Source of the DNA: Flaccisagitta enflata | Lineage: Eukaryota; Chaetognatha; Sagittoidea; Aphragmophora | DNA: 64,000 bases | Assembly (NCBI GenBank): GCA_965153355.1 | Contig: OZ231127.1 | Location: forward strand, 26,040,001 to 26,104,000 | Reading direction: 5' to 3' | Part shown: piece after piece, positions 47,752 through 63,560 of the stretch | Numbering within the stretch: the first letter of the stretch is position 1 | Layout: each line of letters begins with the position of its first letter | The notes under the pieces: model-generated | What the model saw: only the letters and a program-made list of their open reading frames with translations | Told to the model about the DNA's origin: nothing | The model's database searches: none | Position numbers and translations under genes: made by a program

Positions 47752-48665
47752 ATTGTGATTTTGTTCAAAATCATCATAAGATCGCGGGAGGGGGGGTGAT
47801 TGAGGTGTGGGGGGGCGGTCATTACAGTCAGCTTCGCTAAATTGTGAAGGCAGATAAGCTCCCCCCCCCCCCCCCCCCCGTCCCCCCCCAAGGGAGCTTC
47901 TGAACGGGCTGTGTTAAGCGTATCGCTCTCTAAGGAAAGAGAAGATTTTGACCATAAGTCAATCAATTTTTTTCTCAACTCATTTAGATCTTTATGAAGA
48001 TCACCCTGTCTCTTTCTCACTGTTTCTTCCTCAAGTTTTTGGTCTTCCAAATTTTGACTGATGTAGTTTTTCAAAAAAGTGATGCTTTGATCAATTGAGT
48101 TCTGGTTATTGACACACCCGAGCTCATAGCTCAAGCTTCGTATCGAAGTCTTAAGAGCTTCATTTTTGCTCATATGTTCAGCATATGTCTCTGTTTTCTT
48201 TTGTGACCACTTTTCACGTTTCTGTTTCCAAAGGATTTCTTCATTTTTTATTTTTTCAAGTTCTTTATTCTTTGAATCCCTGACAACTTTTAAATTCTCC
48301 CATTTTGACTGGTGAAGTTTTATAATTTCCTCCTGCTTCTTCATAAAACCAGATATCTCTAAAATATCTTTTTCATGTTTTTCTTTTTCTTCAGCATTCT
48401 CTTTCATTTTCAATTCGATTGTTTCCTTTTTTTTTTCATTCTTCTGCATTTGTTCATTTTGATTCTGAAAACTGTTTAACAGGGTTGATGCTTCGGATTG
48501 TTTATTTATTTTGTTTTTTATTGCTGCTCTTATGTCTTTGTAAAAAGTAATGTTGTCCTCGATTTGAGAGTTTTTTTCTTTCATCAAATTTTCCAAGTCA
48601 GTCATTTCCTTAGAGTAAGGATTGTCTTGAAAAAGTTTATCTATATTCTCATTGAATGTTGCCAT
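47748..48665 (-). CDS. Long coiled-coil protein
   Basis: 305 codons from ATG 48665. Residues about 20-245 are Glu/Lys/Gln-rich heptads (e.g. EKEKHEKDILEISGFMKKQE), a long coiled coil. After residue about 255 the frame passes through a run of about 17 G (plus-strand C at 47861-47879) giving poly-Gly, then an unrelated tail, so the true C-terminus may differ through slippage at that run. The stop overlaps the next gene's start (ATGA). No family recognised. Confidence 0.5.
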   Translation of the reverse strand: MATFNENIDKLFQDNPYSKEMTDLENLMKEKNSQIEDNITFYKDIRAAIKNKINKQSEASTLLNSFQNQNEQMQKNEKKKETIELKMKENAEEKEKHEKDILEISGFMKKQEEIIKLHQSKWENLKVVRDSKNKELEKIKNEEILWKQKREKWSQKKTETYAEHMSKNEALKTSIRSLSYELGCVNNQNSIDQSITFLKNYISQNLEDQKLEEETVRKRQGDLHKDLNELRKKLIDLWSKSSLSLESDTLNTARSEAPLGGDGGGGGGELICLHNLAKLTVMTAPPHLNHPPSRDLMMILNKITI

Positions 48666-48745
48666 GGTCTCAATGCTACCGCCAAAAAGGCGGTAGCTCC
48701 TTTACAAAACTAAAAAGAATATACATTTGTTCATAATTAGGATAA

Positions 48746-49567
48746 TCAAAACTGTTTTTTTCCCATAACAGGAAACAAAACAGGGGAAGGAACAGGATAT
48801 ATGAATTCCCTTAATATAGTATGAGATGTAATCATTGAATGAATGCCGAGCAGCATAAAATCTCTTCCCAAAATGGCACTTTCGTTGAAACCGTTTAAAC
48901 AAATTTGTAATAATTTATTTTCGACGTCACACAAAATTTTTATGTTCACATTATGTAGAGTACCAGAAAAAAAAGATCCATGATTTTCAACGCTGAATTC
49001 ATGACATGATCGAAATAAGATAAAACGTATCCAGTTTAGGACATGTCGATTTTTGGTTTTTAAATTGTATGAAATTAGAGTATCACTAGGCTGACTTTTT
49101 TCCAGTTTTTCAACCTTTTTCTCATCCCTCGGGCTTGTTTGTATTAATGGAGGCAAAAAATACCAAGTTTTTTTATTTTTGAAAATTGTTCTTTCTATAT
49201 CTTTATGACCGCAAAAGATTATAAGGTCATTCATTTTCCAATCACACAATTCCAAGTAGAATGACCTCTTTTGATTTATAGAAATATCTTCATAAAATAA
49301 TGTTTCCAAGATTTCCTTTGTCACGAAGCCTTGAGCCAAATATTTCTTGAATAGAGCTACACTAACGTCTTTTTTTACAAAATCAGGGACTGTTTTCAAG
49401 ACACGGTCAATTTTGTCTTTATCTTTCCACATATCTAAGCACAATCTAGAATATGTCGGCGATTTTGAGTGGACAACTGTTATTATGTCATAGTACATCT
49501 TTAAATTTTCTATACTTGGAATCACATTTTTATGCAAAGGTTTTTGGGTACTCATATATGACTCCAT
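48746..49567 (-). CDS. Unknown 273-residue protein
   Basis: ATG 49567 to stop at 48746. Balanced, globular-looking composition with several Trp, Cys and aromatic residues (e.g. YLELCDWKMNDLIIFCGHKD) and no signal peptide or clear membrane segment. Same strand and spacing as the two following genes, so probably part of the same block. No Walker or protease motif was seen. Confidence 0.5.
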   Translation of the reverse strand: MESYMSTQKPLHKNVIPSIENLKMYYDIITVVHSKSPTYSRLCLDMWKDKDKIDRVLKTVPDFVKKDVSVALFKKYLAQGFVTKEILETLFYEDISINQKRSFYLELCDWKMNDLIIFCGHKDIERTIFKNKKTWYFLPPLIQTSPRDEKKVEKLEKSQPSDTLISYNLKTKNRHVLNWIRFILFRSCHEFSVENHGSFFSGTLHNVNIKILCDVENKLLQICLNGFNESAILGRDFMLLGIHSMITSHTILREFIYPVPSPVLFPVMGKKQF

Positions 49568-49727
49568 GTTACAGGCGAGGTTATATGCTTTAAAATGATG
49601 TATCGCAACTTAAATTCCGTCAAACGGTTTAGGAGTTATGAACTTTTTTTTTTTTGGTGCCATACCGCACCATGAGAGGCGCCGGACCGGAAATGCTGAT
49701 ACAACGGAAGTCGATGGAAAGAGAATC

Positions 49728-49964
49728 ATGGCATCTTTTCTCCACCGATCTCCAATCGGAGAGAAAGAAAAAGGAGGAAAGGAGGAACAACAGCCATCGA
49801 GCAGAGGAGAATATCGGTCGAGTTTAAAAGATCGAATTCGGCAAAAAACATTTCAAAAAACATTTCTTCTTTCTCATATCCTGGATTATCGCGTTTTTGT
49901 TTCTTTCTTTTTTCTTTTCTTTTTATGTTACATAAACAGAATGATGTTTTTCGATGAAAAATGA
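49728..49964 (+). CDS. Candidate small tail-anchored membrane protein
   Basis: ATG 49728 starts a 78-codon frame. The first 50 residues are charged (RSPIGEKEKGGKEEQQ), then VFVSFFFLFFLCYI forms one strong hydrophobic helix near the C-terminus. It lies at the right edge of the virus-like block on the opposite strand. Part of the hydrophobic stretch comes from a TTTC-rich run, so it may be chance. Confidence 0.25.
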   Translation: MASFLHRSPIGEKEKGGKEEQQPSSRGEYRSSLKDRIRQKTFQKTFLLSHILDYRVFVSFFFLFFLCYINRMMFFDEK

Positions 49965-49983
49965 CTGAAAATTCACATTATTT

Positions 49984-50100
49984 TTTGCGGACACGCAACT
50001 CGATAACATTTTCTGTTTGTCTGTCGGTCTGTCTGGGGTACACTGCCCCTGCCCAACTCCAGCCCATCTTTTTGCAACGATATCGTAACCCCGCTTTACT
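49984..50100 (-). mobile_element. Hairpin element, diverged fragment
   Basis: TTTTTTGCGGACACGCAACT end, GTCTGTCGGTC core and the CAACGATATCGTAACCCCGC end of the second 5' variant at about 50076-50096. Confidence 0.65.
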
Positions 50101-50159
50101 TATAAAGGGATGATAAATCCTTATGAAAATGGAGACTTTTTTTTAGGCATTTTACACGA

Positions 50160-50520
50160 CAAAATAAAAAAGCGAAGTAATCCATAAAGAAGTTACGTGA
50201 AGGAGTAATCCATTGAGTTACGCGTAGTTATAGGAGTAAGAAATAAAACTGAAGGAGTAATCCATAGAGTTAAGCGTAGTCATAGGAGTGAAAAAAGAGA
50301 ATGAAGGAGTTATCCATTGAGTTACGCGTAGTCATAGGAGTAAGAAAAGAGGAGTAATCCAAAGAGTTTCGCGTAGTTATAGGAGTGAGAAAAGAGGAGT
50401 AATCCAAAGAGTTTCGCGTACTTATAGGAGTGAGAAAAAATGTAAAATTCATAGTGAAAGAAGTGACGACGAGTAATCCATGGAGGGACGCGGGGTTATA
50501 GGAGTGATTTAAAAATAGTG
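50160..50520. repeat. ~50-65 bp minisatellite, about six units
   Basis: Each unit contains GGAGTAATCCA, GAGTTACGCGTAGT and TATAGGAGTAAGAAA with small length differences. The repeated LDYSSFLTP frame on the minus strand follows from it. Confidence 0.85.
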
Positions 50521-50816
50521 AAATAGTAATCCATAAGGCGACGCAAAACTGATAGAAATTAATTCAGAATTTTTTTTTCAACTGCATTCTGAATATGAAA
50601 ATGACAATCTTATATACAAGATTCTTTCGAAATGATTTCTTCCTTGCTCCTTCCTCTTATCTCCTCCTCGCTTCTTTTTCTTCGAGAAAGTACTTGAGAT
50701 ACAAAATTCTTCAACGGTTACACTAAAATCTCAATCGAGCGAACCTTGTTTCCTTTTATTTTTTTCTCTCTTATTCTGAATTTCTCTGTCTTTCTGTCTC
50801 TCTGTCTCTTTTTCTA

Positions 50817-50978
<162 letters not shown>

Positions 50979-51119
50979 TAACCATTTCTGATTTTTTTTC
51001 ATTACGTTATAGTGGGGTTTGTTTGTAACTCTAGTGACCTCGTGTCCCAATAAACTTTGAGTTTTCCTCCCCTATTTTCCTCGTGATCCACTTGATATCC
51101 CGCTACCGTTATTCAATCT

Positions 51120-51352
51120 CTTTAGTTGCGGACACGCAACTCTATAAGAGGCCTTGTCCGTCCGTCCGTCCGTCGGTCCGTCCATCGGTCCATCCATCGG
51201 TCTGTGGTCATCGAGTTGAAACATGGGAAAACAAGCGTTTTTAATACTTTTTGTGTATGATGTTTGAGTATTGGAAGTAGGTTTGAGTATAAATGATGGG
51301 GTCGGAGGCCCCTGCCCACCAGTCCGCAACGATATTGTGACCCCGCGTCACT
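51120..51352 (-). mobile_element. GACC-hairpin element, second 5' variant
   Basis: TTTAGTTGCGGACACGCAAC end at 51121, GTCCGTCCGTCGGTCC core, and CCGCAACGATATTGTGACCC end at about 51322-51341. Confidence 0.8.
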
Positions 51353-51429
51353 TGTTTTTTCAAATTTCAACGGCTGATTTCTTTAATCTAATTTGAAACG
51401 AATAAATGGTTGATCAACTTAAAAATTTT

Positions 51430-51830
51430 TTTTCCTTTTCTTCTTTCTTTCGTTCTTTCTGTCTTTCTTTCATTCTCTTTCATTCTTTCCTTCTCTCCTT
51501 CTTTTCTTCTTTCTTTCTTTCTTTTCTCTTTCTTTCCTTCTTTCTTTCGATCTTTCTGTCTTTTTCTCATTCTTTTTATCCTTCTTTCTTTCTTTCTTTC
51601 TTTCTGTCCTTCTTTCATTCTCTCCTTCTTTCTTTCTGTGTTTCTTTCTTTCTTTCTTTCTGCCTTTCTTCCTTTCTTTCTTTCTTTCTGCCTTTCTTTC
51701 TTTCTTTCTTTCTTTCTTTCTGCCTTTCTGCCTTTCTTTCTTTCTGTCCTTCTTTCTTTCTTTCTCTCATGCTCTCTTTTCCTCTCTCTGCCCTTCCCTC
51801 ATCCTTCCCTCCTTCCTTCCCACCTGCCTG
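51430..51830. repeat. (CTTT)n pyrimidine tract
   Basis: Imperfect CTTT/CTTC/CTGT repeats. Ser-Phe-Leu frames are artefacts. Confidence 0.95.
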
Positions 51831-52085
51831 TTTTTACGCCCCCTTTTTCACTCGAACTCAACCGTCGTGGCCAAAATGAATAACGATTCGACGCTTATCT
51901 CAACCCTCAACGACATCGACACGAGTTTAACTTCGGTTTCGAGAAGGATATAAGGGGAGGGGGCATTGAGGGGAATGGGGTGGTCGTTGGGCAGGGGTGT
52001 TGAAAGATTCACGCGTTTCTAAAGGGTTTTAAAGAACTACTAGAACTACTAGGATCGGATTATTCGTGGCGAGATTGAATGCACT

Positions 52086-52229
52086 AACCAATGAGGAGTC
52101 CCCAATTTCAGATCACATGACCTTTGTATTAACCAATTAGGTCGTTAGTTCAAAAAGTGCATTAAATCTCGCCACCGTCAATCCTGCCCAACCTTTAAAA
52201 GCCAGAGCAAAAAGTGAAAGTTTCAGTTC
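52086..52229 (+). promoter_or_regulatory. Core promoter: CCAAT boxes, TATA, initiator
   Basis: AACCAAT occurs at about 52087 and again at 52131. A TATA-like TTTAAAAG lies at 52194-52201, and TCAGTT, an initiator-type sequence, at 52223-52228, 31 bases from the TATA start. The ATG follows at 52251, giving a 5' UTR of about 26 bases. A 22-base inverted repeat (GTGGCGAGATT...) encloses the CCAAT region (about 52060-52178). Confidence 0.55.
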
Positions 52230-52250
52230 GTGTTCAAATTCCTTATCAAG

Positions 52251-52784
52251 ATGCATGCCCTTCGCGCTTTCAGCTTTTTCATCATTCTCGGCGTCGCTGT
52301 CTCCCAACGTCTCCTGCCCCCCCGTCGATACGACGAGTTGGGGCTGGATGACGACAGTTACGTCAAGGGCGAAGATGACGACGACGACAACTACAACACA
52401 ACAACAGCAATAACAACTACGACAACTCCATCAACGACGACTCAGACAACAACGACTTTGACAACAACAACTACAAACGAAAACAACAACAACACCAACA
52501 CGAACAAATTCATCAAAAGGGTAGCGGCGGCCATCAAGCAAGAGATCAAGACGCAGTGGACCCAAGGGGAGATAGGAGGCCTTATCTCCGGCCTAATTTC
52601 CATCGTGGCCTTCCTCATCTTCTTCACTTACTCGGTCGTCAAATACGTCAAATCTCAAGACCAGCTAACATTTGCCGGCCTGAGGACATTCATGCTTGGT
52701 CTATGCCTGGAGCATGTCTTCAGGATCCGGCCACGTCAAAATGAAGCCGCCGCCCCTGGACGCCTGGCCATTCAAGCGGCCTAG
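52251..52784 (+). CDS. Thr/Asn-rich type I membrane protein
   Basis: Single-exon frame of 177 codons. The start at 52251 gives a good signal peptide (MHALRAFSFFIILGVAVSQ). An acidic segment (residues about 34-50) and a Thr/Asn-rich stretch (about 50-92) follow, typical of an O-glycosylated stalk. One transmembrane helix (about 113-134, GLISGLISIVAFLIFFTYSV) and a short basic cytoplasmic part complete it. The seven codons in frame before this ATG overlap the putative initiator, so I do not include them. Likely a cell-surface or secretory-pathway protein; family not recognised. Similar in plan to the gene at 54754-57932. Confidence 0.6.
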   Translation: MHALRAFSFFIILGVAVSQRLLPPRRYDELGLDDDSYVKGEDDDDDNYNTTTAITTTTTPSTTTQTTTTLTTTTTNENNNNTNTNKFIKRVAAAIKQEIKTQWTQGEIGGLISGLISIVAFLIFFTYSVVKYVKSQDQLTFAGLRTFMLGLCLEHVFRIRPRQNEAAAPGRLAIQAA

Positions 52785-53063
52785 GCGCCGAAGATGAGGT
52801 GACTCCTCACTAAACAGTCCAAGACGCCCCAATCGCCCTTTTTAGGGCGTCCCACACTTAGATAACACATAATGGTTATTCGGAGTGTGGGGTTAACTAA
52901 TTTAGAAAGAATACCTAAAAATATTGGTACTTGTAGGCACATTTTTGTAGCCTAACTTTGTAGCATAATTTAGTCACGCGTCATACGTTATTAGGATTCT
53001 TTTTTGTCTTGTTTCCGCGCCACATAAATTTTCAAGGGTCATAAAAAGATAAGAATTGAAGTC

Positions 53064-53490
<427 letters not shown>

Positions 53491-54753
53491 TTATCGGCCC
53501 AAAAGTCAAGAAACACACAAGTAGCTTTCAACAATTTCATACACTCAAAAGAGAGACATGTGTGTCCCGCGTGAACCGGGGTACACGAGAGACTTGTGCG
53601 CACTTATCAGATATTTTCGAGGGTCCTCAACGAATATCTTACGTTGTAGCAAGTAACGCGGGGTCACAATGTAGTGCCGGCGGGTGAGCAATAGCTTTTA
53701 CCTTTTTGAACTAAAATCACTCCCACTCTCAAACATACTTAAAAAATATTTAAAACATTTCTAACCTTTTTTTCAAAATTTATGACCCGCATCATAACTA
53801 CGGACCAACTTACCAAAAAAACCTCCTATTTAGTGGGCGTTGATTTCTTCATTCTTTCTCCAAGAATCTAAGATAAGATATTTGCGAATCCGTAGGGACT
53901 GTTCTAATTTGCATATTGTGGCAAAAATATTACTATAAGCAATATATAAATATAAACATTTTATACAAAATTTCAAAAGCGAAAGTAAAACTTGATCTTC
54001 TATATGCCACTATTTTGTAAATAAACAAAAAAATTATGATATCCATAAGTTTTTACTAAGCAAAAACAAAATATTAGTTTTTTTTTAACAACATAGGCCT
54101 CATAGCAATGATAACAGCGATAATACTATTAATAAGTATCAGTTTTCAGTTTTCAGTTCAGGTGCCATTGCATTATCGCCTGACTTCTTAGATACTGAAT
54201 CTTTAACAGGAGTACAGGTTGGCAATGCCATCCGTTAATGTATTTCCTACGTAATACTATAACTATTCATATTTGTATGAACACACACCATCATACTTAT
54301 CAACGAGTAACAAATTTTAGTCAAAATTATGACTCAACTTTATGTCAAAACTCAACACCCACCCTATCCCCTCTTTTCCATGATTTCACGCATTTTTTTT
54401 CTGTCATTAACGAATATGTAAAAGTCTCATGTTGAGTTCTGTCTGTCCGTTGGTATATTCATGTTTGCAGAATAAGGAGACAACCTTGCTTACAGTTTAG
54501 ATACTAGAATGCATAATGCAGCATGTGGGTGTATAATGCAGCATGTTTGAGTAGGAAAATATATCTATGTAGGTAAAGGGACCAAAATATCATGCCCACC
54601 CGTACTCACATACTGCTAGCCCGCGTGACTTTGTTTTCGAGACTCAATTTTATGTGTGAGACAAAAGCATCTGTTTTTGCGTAGAAAATTATCCGCACTC
54701 ATTCCTTTTCAATTCTTTTTCTCTTTCCGTTCATTCCATGAAAAACTTTAATC

Positions 54754-56173
54754 ATGGAAACCAACTCATTATCATTCCTCGTCCTTATTGTCATTATTGA
54801 CATGACATCATGTCAATATATCGGTAAAAACATGTGAAAAACCAATTATACATCAGCAAGCCTGTTGGTGTAATATTTCATTAGTCGCATACTACCCGAC
54901 TGTACAACCCCTTCTGTCAGTCCATAAATGCGAGGCTACGTCTGTCCGTCAGTCTACTAATCATTCATTCATCCCGTAGGTCCATGTATATGTGCGGATT
55001 TCTGTATGTCTATCTGTATGTCCATTTGTATGTCCATCTCGAAGCTTTCGGATTATTGCTGGCGACCCAAAGTGTAATTTTTTGTTAATCAAAAAATAAT
55101 AGCAGATTCAGCGTTTTCCTTCTACCGCCTAAATTCCCTTATGCACCGTAACGTTATTTCCTTGTTAAAGTCGTTACAAGATTAGGACGTGCGTTCACGA
55201 ACCGGATTGAAGGAGCCTTTCCTTAACATTTTTTGACCAATCATGAAAAAGAAGTTTTTCACATGATTTTTACACCCTAAACATCATAAACACCATAGAC
55301 TGCTCGGCCACGCCGTGGCTTTGTGATTACGACCTACCGACCGACCCACCAACCAACCCACCAACCAACCGACCGACCAACCGACCGACCGACCGACCGA
55401 CCGAAAAAAAGTCGACTGAAGTGAAAACAACGGCCACAACAACAACAAAGACGGCGAATCCAGGCGAACTCTTTTCAACGACCACTTCTTTGGTAAAATC
55501 AACAGAGAAACAACAACAACCTGACGAAACAAAAACAACTGACAAAACAAAAACAACGGAAACAACAGGAACAACCGAAACTGAGAAAAAAACAACCACA
55601 CAAGAATACGACAAGAAATCAACAAAACAACCAGAAAAAACAACAGAGAAACAAAAACTGAATGAAACTGTTTCGACAACAAAAACAACAACAAAACAAA
55701 CTGATAGTACTACCAACGCGCCAACAGAAAAAGTCAACATTAAAGATGCGATCGACCACGCAAACAATTACATGGACACGTTCTTAAAACAAATAAATCA
55801 TTTTGAGGCCGTCCCATCATTGCTAATATGTGTCCTTTTTTTCACTACAACGTCCACATTGGCATTGATTTTCCTCATCTACAAGAAATTTGTGAAAAAA
55901 CATCCGTCAACATCAACAAATCAGCCCCCTTCAAGAGGTATATTTCTTTTTCACTGCAAAACGTTGCTCTTTCTTTTTTTTTTTTGCCCACTCACATCCG
56001 CCCTCTACCGAAGCCATTTATAAACTGACACTGAAATACATTCAAACAATAAACCAGGATAAGCCTTCCTTTACTTGTTTTCATGTGCGTCTTTCTACTG
56101 TCTTCTTGTCTGTCTTTCTTTCTTTCTCTCTTTCTGTCTGTTTTTCTGTATATCTTTCTGTTTGTCTCTGTCC

Positions 56174-56259
<86 letters not shown>

Positions 56260-57932
56260 CAATCTCTCTCGCTCGCTCGCTCACTCTTTCTCACTCGCTC
56301 ACTCACTCGGTCACTCTCTCTCTCTCTCTCTCTCTCTCTCAATCTCTCTCGTTCGCTCGCTCACTCTTTCTTACTCGCTCACTCGCTCGCTCACTCTCAC
56401 TCTTTACACATGCCTCAATGTCTTCTCCTTAAATCCACTGTTTTTTCGGGTGGCTCGCAATGAACCACCGGTCAAAAATTGGTGAACTCCCAAACATGGA
56501 TTCGCAGATGGCTTGATATTTGCTTTCTAATGAATGCCAGTGTTAGCCGACACACATAGCAAAGTTAATACCCAACAATCTTTGGTTCCAAGGGGTTCTT
56601 AGATACAAAATTTCAGTGATCATTTTTGGTTCTCGAAATTTTTTTGTACCTTAAATTGCCTTCTACATCTGTCAACATCTATACTATAAAATGTCACTTT
56701 TCATGTGATATAAAATAAAATATTCTCTAAAGATAAAGATGAAAAAAATGAACATTGAGACATAATAAAACAGGGTTATAATAACGCGTATCTCAATTAT
56801 CAAACATATGTCTCCTGTATTTAACTATAAAACTAAAACCAACCATTTCATAAGAACTTTTCATCATTATGCAAATGGACCCAACAGCCTCGATCTGGCG
56901 ACGAACAAAAGGGAAAAAAAAAGAAAGAAAAATGTAAAAAAATAGAAAAGGAAAAAATTTTTCGCAAACTTCCAAATGCTTATCACTGATCCACCACTTG
57001 AGATGTCGTTGAGGCTAATCCCACTCAAACGAGAGGAAGACAAAGAGCGAGTGAGAGATACATACATACAAATAGAGGGATAAAATGGAGAGACAAGGAG
57101 AGCTACATATATATAAATATTCATTCTGACAGGTGACGTGGAGAATGGCGGTGGTTCTGCTTTGGAAATGTCAAACCTTAATCGGGGTCACCTACGATGC
57201 AGCAAAAAGTACCCCTACGGACACACTGCCACGCCATCACCCATTACCAGAAGATTTCCCATGTCAACGTTTGCCCCCCAGGAGCAAACAGATATCCAAA
57301 CGGGATCTAAAAAGGAGGATAGATCTACGCTTCATGATGAGAGGAAAAAAGAAATTTCTTCTCCCATCAATCAGCTGCCCATTCGAGATGAAATTTCTGG
57401 GTTGGAAGGGGCCCTGTCCTTACCTACTCCGAACCTTAACCTCTCAACTGGGTTGGAAGGGGCCCTGTCCTTACCTACTCCGAACCTTGACCTCTCAACT
57501 GGGTTGGAAGGGGCCCTGTCCTTACCTACTCCGAACCTTGACCTCTCAACTGGGTTGGAAGGGGCCCTGTCCTTACCTACTCCGAACTTTGACCTCACAA
57601 CTCGTCCACTCCCCGATGTACCGGTTGAAAAGGCTACCATGTTCCGGAAACGTAGAGCTCCACGCCCACCCCCATCGAAGGCCAGTCTCCAACCCATTTC
57701 TGAGATAGCGCCTCCATACGGATTTCGAAACAAATCTCGCCCAACATCTGTTCTCAATGAAGGATTTTACATAGAACCATCCGAAATTGATCAATCTAAA
57801 CGGTCTAATTTAGATTTGACCCATGACCTTCCGGCTGGCAAAGTGTATGGTTTCGGAGATATGACTGAGCATACAGGAGAAGGTGACCATCCCAAGGCTC
57901 AATACCCAACTACGGTTACCACTCATATGTAA
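54754..57932 (+). CDS. Thr-rich mucin-like type I membrane protein, three exons
   Basis: Exon 1 54754-54823 encodes a signal peptide (METNSLSFLVLIVIIDMTSC) and ends at donor GGTAAAA. Exon 2 55422-55937 encodes about 120 Thr/Lys/Gln-rich residues, a short ordinary segment (NIKDAIDHANNYMDTFLKQ) and one transmembrane helix (VPSLLICVLFFTTTSTLALI). Exon 3 57133-57932 encodes the cytoplasmic tail and TAA stop. Phases agree (1-1, 1-1). The tail has four tandem 17-residue repeats, GLEGALSLPTPNLDLST, and a Pro-rich RAPRPPPSK that could bind SH3 domains. Likely a cell-surface receptor or adhesion protein. Exon 1 and its link to exon 2 are the least certain; a GACC run directly precedes exon 2. Confidence 0.55.
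55325..55405. repeat. (GACC)n/(AACC)n run
   Basis: GACCGACC/CACCAACC repeats ending 16 bases before exon 2 of the Thr-rich gene, without the usual hairpin. Probably a remnant of the hairpin family within intron 1. Confidence 0.8.
56177..56400. repeat. (CT)n and CTCG repeats in an intron
   Basis: About 40 CT units, then CTCGCTCGCTCACT blocks twice over. It lies inside intron 2 (55938-57132) of the Thr-rich membrane protein gene. Confidence 0.95.
57393..57600 (+). repeat. 51-bp tandem repeat, four coding copies
   Basis: Four nearly identical in-frame copies (GGGTTGGAAGGGGCCCTGTC start), three almost perfect and the last slightly diverged. High identity implies recent expansion or homogenisation. 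Confidence 0.97.
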
Positions 57933-57985
57933 TATATGATTCAAAGCGACTTTAAACCTGCTGTCTTTGTCTGTCACTCACTTTT

Positions 57986-58090
57986 TTCAAGTCGCGTGCT
58001 ACAAAACTCTACACATCTCTCTGTCGGTCCGTCCGTCGGTCCGTCGCTTGTTCTATCCGTCTGTGACCCCTGCCCACCTGCACGCCAATA
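57986..58090 (-). mobile_element. Hairpin element fragment
   Basis: CAAGTCGCGTGCTACAAAAC end, GTCGGTCCGTCCGTCGGTCC core and the CCCCTGCCCACCTGCACG segment. The stretch 58090-59380 contains no gene that I can support. Confidence 0.65.
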
Positions 58091-58914
58091 TATGAGCCAT
58101 TGATCCTGCCTTGGTAGCATTATGTCACTAGCTATCCTACTCTGTCCAAATGTCTGATTTTTTCATCTGTCCTTTTTAACTGTCTCTGCCCAAACAAATC
58201 ATTGATTTTTTTTTTTTCACGGCGATGGTCACCTTTAATTACTTAGCACATCTGATCAATTTTTTTCTTTAATTCTAAACGGCAAACAAAATCCTTCTAC
58301 AAGAATCATTTATTAGCCCGATCCACACGTGAATATCTCTTAACAGATAAGTTGCCCTTTCGACTTCTTGAGACTCTCAGCGATCTTCCTTATCTTTGAG
58401 GCAAAGACATATACATGAAAATAACTAACACCAATTCTCCTTTTGTATGCTTCTCTTCCTCTGTTTTCAATGTTCACGAGAAACACGTCAAGAAAAAATT
58501 TGCATAAAGTTGTATGAGCAAAAACATGTATACATACTGTTATGACAACTTTTATTCAAAATTGTAAAACAACAGTGAAATCAACGATGTCATGGTAATG
58601 TGCACGAGTATTTTTATTTACAAAAAATCATAATACAATTCATTTATCATCATACATGGTACAAATCATTTTATTATTCGATTGCTGCTTCAGAGCTAAC
58701 AAAACGGGAAATCTACCAAATTATCCAATGAACTATGACTGCGACGCTCTAGTTCTCATGAGCATGGATCACGCTGCTTGATGACTTGATACTGTATTCT
58801 AGACAACAGTATGCAAGCTTGGAGCATCGTGGTTCGATCTTGCTTCTTGCAATTTCACTCATGCACAAATATTTGCAGGGTTGCCACTCCGGCCATGCCC
58901 GCTTTTCCCTTAGT

Positions 58915-59071
58915 TATTTTAGATACTTTGTGATTCTGATACTTTGATACAGCTCAGGATATGCAATAGGTACTAAATCAGCCTCATTGAGTTTGTGACT
59001 TTGATACTCTGATACTCTGATACTCGTTCTAGATCATGTAACAGTTTCTCAACTCAATCTCTGTTTGTCTA

Positions 59072-59161
<90 letters not shown>

Positions 59162-59260
59162 CCTTATTTGCCCTTCGTACCTTCCTTCCTTCCCATCTCT
59201 CTCACTCGATCCCTCGTCTGATACTTTGATACTCTGATACTCTGATACTTTCTAAATTTC
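58915..59260. repeat. GATACT repeats and (CTGT)n(CT)n array
   Basis: TGATACTTTGATACTCTGAT-type repeats at 58930-59030 and 59218-59250 flank a CTGT then CT array (59070-59157). Confidence 0.9.
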
Positions 59261-59389
59261 CTATTTTCTTATCTACTCAAAAAAAAAAATCTCTTATCTA
59301 TAAGTGCCCACTCGAAATCGTTCCCTAAGGTCCTCCTTCTTTACTACTGGTTTTGAGGATAAAAATACCTATTACTAACATTTGCAAAC

Positions 59390-63124
<3,735 letters not shown>

Positions 63125-63279
63125 CTGGAAAAGAAAAAGGAGGAGGATCCGAGCGAGGATAGAAGGGGGGGGGGGAAGAAAGCATTAACCACAGACAGAG
63201 TAGGTGAATAATGGGGAGTAGACTGTTGGGGTTACATGTGTCAACTAAATCTGACCGCCATGGTGATGAAGAGTGGGTG

Positions 63280-63484
<205 letters not shown>

Positions 63485-63490
<6 letters not shown>

Positions 63491-63560
63491 ACGGACCGAG
63501 GGTTTAACGGGCGGACGGACAGAGCCACTTATAGAGGTGCGTTGGCGCACCTATAAACGG
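63485..63560 (+). mobile_element. Hairpin element 3' end, GGTGCG variant
   Basis: GACGGACAGAGCCACTTATA, then GAGGTGCGTTGGCGCACCTA and TAAA. From here to 64000 no gene is supported. Confidence 0.7.
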
